The notes under the pieces: model-generated
What the model was told of the DNA's origin: nothing
The model's database searches: none
Seen by the model: the letters and a program-made list of their open reading frames with translations, nothing else
Shown here: piece by piece, positions 1-4,389 of the stretch
Layout: the number at the start of each line of letters is the position of its first letter
Numbering within the stretch: position 1 is the first letter of the stretch
Translations under genes and position numbers: made by a program
NCBI GenBank assembly: GCA_007116915.1
Contig: SKHQ01000002.1
Span: 1-6,842, forward strand
Length of the DNA stretch: 6,842 nt
Source of the DNA: Candidatus Methanomethylophilaceae archaeon
GTDB lineage: Archaea > Thermoplasmatota > Thermoplasmata > Methanomassiliicoccales > Methanomethylophilaceae
Direction: 5' to 3'

Positions 1-51
1 CATAGCCGGTCCAAGAGGACCGTCGAAATAGTGATGATAGCTATCAGGTGA
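1..51 (+). CDS. 3' end of an upstream gene, possibly a METTL5-like RNA methyltransferase (partial)
   Basis: The first reading frame is open from the window edge and ends at TGA 49-51. Its 16 residues are HSRSKRTVEIVMIAIR. The stop codon forms part of the ribosome binding site of csl4, a common arrangement between genes of one archaeal operon. The tail has a histidine followed by basic residues and an alternating hydrophobic strand. This resembles, from memory, the last strand of archaeal METTL5-like methylases (Rossmann-fold RNA methyltransferases), which I recall as frequent neighbours of csl4. With so few residues the identity is a guess; only the existence of an upstream reading frame that ends here is moderately supported. 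A second frame (2-31, ending at TAG) is the alternative. Confidence 0.35.
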   Translation, partial: HSRSKRTVEIVMIAIR

Positions 52-52
52 T
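46..52 (+). promoter_or_regulatory. Ribosome binding site that decides the csl4 start
   Basis: AGGTGAT lies four bases before ATG 57 and matches the archaeal anti-Shine-Dalgarno complement. The GTG at 48-50, which would extend csl4 by three residues, is inside this site, so it is very unlikely to be the start codon. Confidence 0.75.
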
Positions 53-56
53 TTTT

Positions 57-617
57 ATGGCAGATACAAGGAAAGTGCTTCCAGGGGACGAGGTTGCAGT
101 GGAGGAAGAGTACCTCGCCGCCGACGGCACATACAACGAGAACGGCGTGATCTACGCATCCCAATTCGGAGATTTAGAGTTGGACCTCAATGAGATGACC
201 GCCAAGGTCAAGTCCCCAAACCCCCCCAATGTACTAAAACCCGGAGACATAGTTTTCGCGGTCATAGCAGACACCAAGCCGACTATGGCGACGTGTGACG
301 TGGTTGCCGTGGAGGGCATAAAAAGGGGCGTTGGCGGGGAGACTTATGGGACAATACATGTGTCCAAGATATCCCCCGGCTATACTGAGGACGTCAGCAA
401 GGAGTTCCGCAAGAACGACATCATCCGTGGAAAGGTCACGCAGGCTAAGCCATCTTTGCAGGTAGTGACTATAGACCCTCACTTCGGAGTCATCCTAGCA
501 CGCTGCGCCCGTTGCCGCGAGACCCTTGTACGGAAAGAGAAGGGCCTATACTGTCAGAGCTGTGACAGATACTACAGCCGAAAAATAGCCGACGATTACG
601 GCCAAGTGGTCATCTGA
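57..617 (+). CDS. csl4: Archaeal exosome subunit Csl4 (S1 domain and zinc ribbon)
   Basis: Csl4 is one of the two RNA-binding cap proteins (with Rrp4) of the archaeal exosome. The cap sits on the Rrp41-Rrp42 hexamer and helps to recruit RNA and the DnaG adaptor for 3'-5' degradation or tailing in the cytoplasm. The 186-residue product has the family's three-part layout. An N-terminal beta domain begins with the typical VLPGDEVAVEEEYL (residues 7-20) and the tyrosine-rich turn near 26-33. A central S1 fold spans about 60-145 (PGDIVFAVI, GTIHVSKIS). The C-terminal zinc ribbon has Cys150-x2-Cys153 and Cys166-x2-Cys169. Length and domain order are normal for archaeal Csl4. ATG 57 is chosen because AGGTGAT precedes it; GTG 48 lies inside that site. 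It is the first gene of a tight + strand run with the microprotein and PP-loop genes. Many archaea place rpoL after csl4; it is not seen here. Confidence 0.95.
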   Translation: MADTRKVLPGDEVAVEEEYLAADGTYNENGVIYASQFGDLELDLNEMTAKVKSPNPPNVLKPGDIVFAVIADTKPTMATCDVVAVEGIKRGVGGETYGTIHVSKISPGYTEDVSKEFRKNDIIRGKVTQAKPSLQVVTIDPHFGVILARCARCRETLVRKEKGLYCQSCDRYYSRKIADDYGQVVI

Positions 618-632
618 GGATTGGAATACCAT

Positions 633-809
633 ATGACATCGAACGAGGACCTCATCAAGCAACTCAACGAGCTCAAGGCAGAGGTGCACCAGATGAAGGA
701 AATGGTCAGCATGCTCCTCACCATGGTCGTCGATATGGAAGACGATGATGATGAGGAGTTCTCCGGATTGGGAATCGGCGGCCTCGACATCAGCAGATTC
801 AACAACTGA
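633..809 (+). CDS. 58-residue acidic coiled-coil microprotein, function unknown
   Basis: I do not recognise this gene. The product has three visible parts. Residues 3-34 form a helix with a regular 4-3 hydrophobic pattern (L7, L11, L14, V18, M21, V25, L28, V32), which predicts a coiled coil of about four heptads. Residues 35-42 are almost purely acidic (MEDDDDEE). Residues 45-58 are a glycine-rich tail ending ISRFNN. There is no signal peptide or membrane segment. ATG 633 is preferred over TTG 621, because TTG directly abuts the purine-rich GAGGA at 616-620, while ATG has GGA at 623-625 upstream. Only 15 bases separate it from the csl4 stop and six from the next start, so co-transcription is likely. 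The regular heptads and tight spacing argue that it is a real gene; a small oligomerising adaptor is a plausible but unproven role. Confidence 0.72.
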   Translation: MTSNEDLIKQLNELKAEVHQMKEMVSMLLTMVVDMEDDDDEEFSGLGIGGLDISRFNN

Positions 810-815
810 GGGACC

Positions 816-1445
816 ATGAGACTATTGGCCCTCCTGTCCGGAGGAATCGATTCCCCGGTGGCGGCCCATCTCATGTCCCGTCGGGGTGCGGAGATTCTCC
901 TTCTGCATATGGATAACAGACCGTACTGTGATGAGCGTAGTCTTGACAAGGTCAGCAAGGTTGCCGCCCAACTCCGCGATGTGAGCGGCGATAGTATGCC
1001 GCTATATGTGGCCAAACATGGGGAGAATCAATCTGACATCTCCCGGTTGTGCGACCGTAGTTATCAATGCGTCCTCTGCAAAAGGCTCATGCTGGCAACG
1101 GCGGAGAAGGTTGCAAAGTCCCTCGGTGCCGAAGGCATAATCATGGGGGACTCGATGGGCCAAGTGGCATCGCAGACCCTTCACAATATCAAGGCCTCAT
1201 CATATGGATGCGGAATGCCCATTCTGAGGCCTTTGATCGGATTGGACAAACTGGAGATAGAGGCTATCGCCAAGGAGATTGGCACTTATGAGATATCCAT
1301 CGGTCCGGAGCAGTCCTGTCTGGCGGTTCCATCGAAACCGGCAACCATGGCCACCCCGGAGAAAATGATGGCCATGGAGACCCGACTAGGCATTGATGAA
1401 CTGGTCGAAAGGACCTTTGACTCAATGAGACTCAGTGACCCTTGA
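816..1445 (+). CDS. ThiI-type PP-loop sulfurtransferase domain without THUMP (probable tRNA 4-thiouridine synthase component)
   Basis: The 209-residue protein matches the C-terminal adenylation domain of ThiI, which activates U8 of tRNA with ATP and inserts sulfur to give 4-thiouridine. Visible motifs are the PP-loop SGGIDS at residues 8-13, Cys85-x2-Cys88 followed by KRLM, GDSMGQVASQT at 111-121, LRPLIGLDKLEIEAIAKEIG at 137-156, and Cys168 at the place of the catalytic cysteine of E. coli ThiI. The CxxC before KR is typical of archaeal ThiI, where these cysteines are known to matter for sulfur transfer. Standard ThiI is near 380 residues or more because of an N-terminal ferredoxin-like and THUMP region; this protein begins directly at the PP-loop. 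ATG 816 follows the TGA of the microprotein, which overlaps GAGG 808-811, suggesting coupled translation. The last 14 bases overlap the opposite-strand gene. The domain assignment is firm, the tRNA substrate less so. Confidence 0.87.
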   Translation: MRLLALLSGGIDSPVAAHLMSRRGAEILLLHMDNRPYCDERSLDKVSKVAAQLRDVSGDSMPLYVAKHGENQSDISRLCDRSYQCVLCKRLMLATAEKVAKSLGAEGIIMGDSMGQVASQTLHNIKASSYGCGMPILRPLIGLDKLEIEAIAKEIGTYEISIGPEQSCLAVPSKPATMATPEKMMAMETRLGIDELVERTFDSMRLSDP

Positions 1446-1698
1446 CCGCGGGACAGGTGTTCAGGTATTCCGGTTCGTACAGCATGTCCTTGGACACACG
1501 GCTTATGTACATCGCCTGAACACGTGACACATACAGCGTCTGGTCACCGATCGGGATGCTGATGTCTGAATCCTTCGGCCCTTTCATCTCCACCGGGACC
1601 AATGCCGGCCCGTAACAGGAGGTGCAGACACGATAGTCTTTGCCAGAATCCATAACGTAGTTTCTAACATCATCATCTACGGCGATTTTTCTAAGCAT
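1432..1698 (-). CDS. 88-residue protein with a CxxC motif, function unknown
   Basis: I cannot assign this gene to a named family. The product is soluble, with no signal peptide or membrane segment. A CxxC pair (C25, C28) sits in VCTSCYGP, and a third cysteine (C82) lies near the C terminus, so there are too few cysteines for a complete four-cysteine zinc ribbon in one chain. Metal or cluster binding as a dimer, or a redox role, is possible. The middle is beta-rich (SDISIPIGDQTLYVSRVQAMYIS, given here only as residues 44-66). The start at ATG 1696-1698 lacks a ribosome binding site, but TATTAAATA lies about 23 bases upstream, as expected for a leaderless archaeal transcript. It shares a divergent control region with nob1 and overlaps the end of the PP-loop gene by 14 bases. 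The clean promoter and position between two genes support it being real. Confidence 0.72.
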   Translation of the reverse strand: MLRKIAVDDDVRNYVMDSGKDYRVCTSCYGPALVPVEMKGPKDSDISIPIGDQTLYVSRVQAMYISRVSKDMLYEPEYLNTCPAVKGH

Positions 1699-1720
1699 TG
1701 CCGTCGGATTTTGTTAATGG

Positions 1721-1729
1721 TATTTAATA
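1721..1729 (-). promoter_or_regulatory. Candidate box A (TATA) promoter for the 88-residue CxxC gene
   Basis: The - strand reads TATTAAATA, close to the archaeal TATA consensus. Its centre is about 27 bases before ATG 1698, which would place the transcription start at or next to the start codon. No ribosome binding site is seen, which fits a leaderless mRNA. Confidence 0.55.
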
Positions 1730-1731
1730 GA

Positions 1732-1750
1732 TTCATAAAGACTAATAAAC
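1732..1750 (+). promoter_or_regulatory. Candidate A/T-rich promoter for nob1
   Basis: Two overlapping candidates for box A, TTCATAAAG (1732-1740) and CTAATAAAC (1742-1750), lie 20 to 38 bases before ATG 1770. Either would give a very short leader or none. Which one is used cannot be decided by eye. Confidence 0.4.
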
Positions 1751-1769
1751 CACGGTGCGATGGGATTGT

Positions 1770-2231
1770 ATGACGGTCGTCCTTGACAGTTCAGCGCTTT
1801 TCGAGATGCAGGACCTGCCTGGGGAAGACTGCGTCACTGTTCCAGGAGTATGGGTCGAGCTGAAACGACACCGTGATCCACGGGTGACATACTGGGAAGG
1901 CATACTGAGAACATCCAGCCCGGGGCAGGACGCTATGGAGACCGTCAAGAAAGCAGCGGAACGGAGCGGTGACTCGGGCAGATTGTCAGAAACAGACACG
2001 GAACTCCTGGCCCTCGCCTTGGAATTGGACTCTGTGCTGCTCAGCGATGACTACTCGATGCAGAACATTGCCCGCCTTATAGGAGTGGAATGTGTGCCGG
2101 TTGCCACCAAGGGCATCAAAAAGGTGTGGAAATGGGCATACCGCTGCAAGGGATGCGGAAAGATGTATGCTGCTGACAAAGCGGAATGCGATGTCTGCGG
2201 ACACGGCTTGAAAAGCATCCGTAAACGCTGA
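1770..2231 (+). CDS. nob1: Nob1-type endoribonuclease (PIN domain plus zinc ribbon)
   Basis: Nob1 is the PIN-domain endonuclease that makes the final cut at the 3' end of 16S rRNA during small-subunit maturation. The 153-residue product has the expected order. The PIN domain covers about 1-112, with the first acidic residue in VVLDSSAL (D6), TVPGVWVELKR (E30), LSETDTELLALALEL (E74, D76) and LLSDDYSMQNIARLIG (D93, D94). A zinc ribbon follows with Cys126-x2-Cys129 and Cys140-x2-Cys143, then a basic tail. The catalytic acidic set appears intact and the length is normal for archaeal Nob1. ATG 1770 is preferred because it starts directly at the first PIN strand, as in relatives; GTG 1755 would add five residues (MRWDC) and has no better binding site. 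The gene stands alone, divergent from the CxxC gene and convergent with the reductase gene, whose stop begins on the next base. Confidence 0.93.
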   Translation: MTVVLDSSALFEMQDLPGEDCVTVPGVWVELKRHRDPRVTYWEGILRTSSPGQDAMETVKKAAERSGDSGRLSETDTELLALALELDSVLLSDDYSMQNIARLIGVECVPVATKGIKKVWKWAYRCKGCGKMYAADKAECDVCGHGLKSIRKR

Positions 2232-3326
2232 TCAAGGGAATGGGAAACGACAGCGGAGCATCTTGGCCATCCTTCTTCTGCCAAGTATCCTCATGCAAAT
2301 CTCAGTACGGAAATCAGAACCGAAAGCGAAGATGTCGGCCATCTGCTTGGTTCGGGCGGCGCTCTTGAGTGGTGGGAATAACACCTTGCGGCAGTCATTC
2401 TCGTATCTCAGCAACGGTGCATCGTTGCGTATGTGCTCAAAGATCGCATCAGCGGCCAATTTTCCCCCAATCATGGCCAATGGGACTCCGCCACCGTTTA
2501 CCGCCATTACATGGCCTGCGGCATCACCGACAGTCAAGTAATCCTCGCCGGTTATACGATTCAAAGGTCCTTGGGCAGGTACGTGTTTTCCACTCAACCG
2601 GGTCTGCACATCGAAGCCGTGCTTCTCGGAGAAGCTGCGGAAATACTCGGCGGGTGTACGATCGGCGAGTTTAGGGGAATAACCGACACCGACATTGGCA
2701 GAGCCGTCCTTAGGTATTATCCATCCATAGGCGCCGGGGGCGATACCCCCGAAGTACATCACCAATACGGGTTCGAAATCACCTTTGGCCTGGGCGGTGA
2801 CGGCAGGATAGGCGTTACGGGGGAGCGGGAGGCCCATCTCCTGTGCCACCCGGGAACCGGGGCCGTCGGCCCCGACTATGACCTTGGCCTTTATCCTGCC
2901 TTCAGAGGTTATATAACTGTCATCATCGACAGTCTGGAATGCACAACCGGTTATCAGTTGGGCGCCGGCAGAGACCGCTTCCGAGGCCAAGTGCTGGTCG
3001 AAACGGTCGCGGTCGGTGCTGTAACCGATGAAAGGAAGATCGTATGATCTTGTGCTGGGAGTGACCAGCCTGATAGCTTCCAATTCACGGCGTACCAATG
3101 AGGACGGTAGATCGAAGAGTTCAGCGAGACCTTCCGATTCCGGGAACATCGCTGCTATCTCGTCGGTGCATGGTATGAACTCACCGCAGCGGACGGGGAC
3201 GCCGACCTTACTGCGTCTTTCTATCATCGTGACATCCAGACCGCTCTCCGCGGCATAGCGGGCGACGGTGCTGCCAGCGGGACCGGCTCCGACTACCAGT
3301 ACATCGGTGACGATTTTGTCGGCCAT
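2232..3326 (-). CDS. Geranylgeranyl-reductase-family FAD enzyme (digeranylgeranylglycerophospholipid reductase)
   Basis: Enzymes of this family use FAD to saturate the isoprenoid double bonds of archaeal lipid precursors, and in some species of quinone or methanophenazine side chains. The 364-residue product shows the Rossmann FAD motif GAGPAG (13-18), ERR (36-38), PVRCGE (44-49, with the conserved Cys47), DRDRFD (105-110), the second FAD segment GADGPGSR (152-159), the substrate-pocket motif YGWIIP then x7 and GVG (200-215), and GDAAGH (267-272) followed by NGGGVPLAMIGG (277-288). Family motifs and length indicate a complete gene. One pocket residue differs: the usual phenylalanine before proline is Ile204. 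The start follows a strong AGGTGA at 3331-3336, which overlaps the TAG stop of the synthase gene; the two genes are eight bases apart and surely co-transcribed. Membrane association at the cytoplasmic face is expected. Ether-lipid reduction is most likely; a quinone-type substrate is the alternative. Confidence 0.9.
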   Translation of the reverse strand: MADKIVTDVLVVGAGPAGSTVARYAAESGLDVTMIERRSKVGVPVRCGEFIPCTDEIAAMFPESEGLAELFDLPSSLVRRELEAIRLVTPSTRSYDLPFIGYSTDRDRFDQHLASEAVSAGAQLITGCAFQTVDDDSYITSEGRIKAKVIVGADGPGSRVAQEMGLPLPRNAYPAVTAQAKGDFEPVLVMYFGGIAPGAYGWIIPKDGSANVGVGYSPKLADRTPAEYFRSFSEKHGFDVQTRLSGKHVPAQGPLNRITGEDYLTVGDAAGHVMAVNGGGVPLAMIGGKLAADAIFEHIRNDAPLLRYENDCRKVLFPPLKSAARTKQMADIFAFGSDFRTEICMRILGRRRMAKMLRCRFPFP

Positions 3327-3330
3327 GTAC

Positions 3331-3336
3331 TCACCT
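3331..3336 (-). promoter_or_regulatory. Ribosome binding site of the reductase gene, overlapping the upstream TAG stop
   Basis: The - strand reads AGGTGA four bases before ATG 3326. Its first two bases are the last two of the TAG stop of the polyprenyl synthase gene, so termination and re-initiation are likely coupled. Confidence 0.75.
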
Positions 3337-4300
3337 ATAGGTTCCTCTCAACCACATAATCCGCCAGGATTATGAGCGAGTCACGATATATCGAATCCGG
3401 TATGCCAACGAGATAATCTTTGGCCTCATGGGCGTAATCGCGGGCGTATTTCTTGCATTTTTCCAACACATCGCTGGAACGGATGAGTGCCAGAGCTTCC
3501 TGGACCTCTTCATCGGTCTTGTCCTTGAGAGCGAATATCTCACTTATGCGGGGGCCTATGAGGTCATCCTCCATCGCCATGATTATGGGAAGTGTGGGCT
3601 TACCCTCATGGATATCGATGCCTGGTGCTTTACCGGTGGACTCCACCTCCCCCTCTATGTCAAGAATGTCGTCGGCTATCTGGAAGGCCAGGCCGATATT
3701 CAGACCGTAACCGCCCATAGCCTCTATGGTATAGGAGTCGCCGTCTGCGAGATAAGAGCCCACCCTCGCCCCGGCGGCTATTGGCTTGGCGGTCTTACCT
3801 TCTATGATCTTACGGTAAACATTGATTGGCGTGCCGGTCTTTCGCTCATGGTCGGATTGGATGAACTCCCCCTCAGCCATGGCGTTGCAGGCATCAGCGA
3901 TGGAATTGACAATGGTCTCGTCCATGGCACCGCCGAGGCGGAATCCCTGCACGAAAAGATAGTCTCCAGCAATGATCGCTTTGGGGACTGTGAATTTTCG
4001 ATGAGCGGTCATGGCTCCGCGACGGAGCTCGCTATCGTCGTTGATGTCATCGTGGATTAATGTGGCACTGTGTATCAGCTCGAATGCGGCGGCCATCTTG
4101 ATGACCTTCTCAGCATCCTCGCCTCCTGATGCCAGGAATGACAGTATGCATATCCCGGGGCGCATGCGTTTACCCCCGGATTCCAGAATGTGTCTGCAAA
4201 TTTCAGTCAATTCGGCCTGGTTGGAAGCAATACTCTGTTCCATCAGCTCATCCACGCGGAGTAGCTGCTCCCTGATGGCCGAATCCCAGGTCTGCCCCAT
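3335..4300 (-). CDS. idsA: Trans-type polyprenyl diphosphate synthase (GGPP or longer chain)
   Basis: This enzyme condenses isopentenyl diphosphate units onto an allylic primer to make the prenyl chains of archaeal lipids. The 321-residue sequence is complete and carries all hallmarks: GGKRMRP (42-48) for IPP binding, the first aspartate-rich motif DDIND (84-88) followed by LRRG (92-95), GKT (168-170), the second motif FQIADDILD (206-214), and TGKAPGIDIHEGKPTLP (222-238). Chain length in this family depends on the residue five places before the first motif. Here it is Ala79, with Thr80 beside it, whereas archaeal C20 synthases usually have a bulky aromatic there; a product longer than C20 is therefore possible. 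ATG 4300 has no binding site but a box A about 24 bases upstream, so the mRNA may be leaderless. It stops at TAG and leads into the reductase gene. Family call firm, product length open. Confidence 0.92.
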   Translation of the reverse strand: MGQTWDSAIREQLLRVDELMEQSIASNQAELTEICRHILESGGKRMRPGICILSFLASGGEDAEKVIKMAAAFELIHSATLIHDDINDDSELRRGAMTAHRKFTVPKAIIAGDYLFVQGFRLGGAMDETIVNSIADACNAMAEGEFIQSDHERKTGTPINVYRKIIEGKTAKPIAAGARVGSYLADGDSYTIEAMGGYGLNIGLAFQIADDILDIEGEVESTGKAPGIDIHEGKPTLPIIMAMEDDLIGPRISEIFALKDKTDEEVQEALALIRSSDVLEKCKKYARDYAHEAKDYLVGIPDSIYRDSLIILADYVVERNL

Positions 4301-4323
4301 CGAGCGCTGATAATGGTATAGTC

Positions 4324-4331
4324 TACTTAAG
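4324..4331 (-). promoter_or_regulatory. Candidate box A promoter for the idsA-reductase unit
   Basis: The - strand reads CTTAAGTA, preceded by the purine-rich AAGG as a possible BRE. Its centre is about 27 bases before ATG 4300, which would start the transcript at or within a few bases of the start codon. This fits the lack of a ribosome binding site there. Confidence 0.5.
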
Positions 4332-4348
4332 CCTTGCTGGATTAAGCG

Positions 4349-4367
4349 AAAAACAGAGAAAAAAATT
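4349..4367 (-). terminator. T-tract terminator after fpoN
   Basis: On the - strand, beginning 23 bases past the fpoN stop, the sequence has seven T, then CTCTG, then five T. Archaeal RNA polymerase stops at such T-rich stretches without needing a hairpin, so this probably ends the complex-I operon and separates it from the idsA unit. Confidence 0.6.
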
Positions 4368-4389
4368 GGGTTTGGTAAAAGGGTTTGGT
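4368..4389 (-). repeat. Nine-base direct repeat directly after the fpoN stop codon
   Basis: On the - strand ACCAAACCC occurs twice (4389-4381 and 4376-4368) with four T between the copies, a 13-base period. The first copy starts on the base after the TAA. The pair precedes the T-tract and may belong to the 3' end of the operon mRNA. A function is not evident. Confidence 0.55.

Noticed and set aside
48..56. GTG start for csl4
   Set aside because: The GTG is part of the AGGTGAT ribosome binding site of ATG 57.
221..227. Run of seven C in csl4 as a frameshift site
   Set aside because: The frame reads through into intact S1 and zinc-ribbon domains; no sign of slippage or error.
621..632. TTG start for the microprotein
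   Set aside because: It directly follows GAGGA without spacing; ATG 633 is a normal start codon with suitable upstream sequence.
596..1015. 139-codon open frame on the - strand
   Set aside because: Opposite to csl4 end, microprotein and PP-loop gene; Ser/Arg-rich shadow, no start signal.
2433..3047. 204-codon open frame on the + strand
   Set aside because: It lies entirely antisense to the well-supported reductase gene, shows no recognisable motif or binding site, and is explained by the codon bias of the real gene.
3428..4060. 210-codon open frame on the + strand
   Set aside because: Antisense shadow of the polyprenyl synthase; low-complexity composition with no family features.
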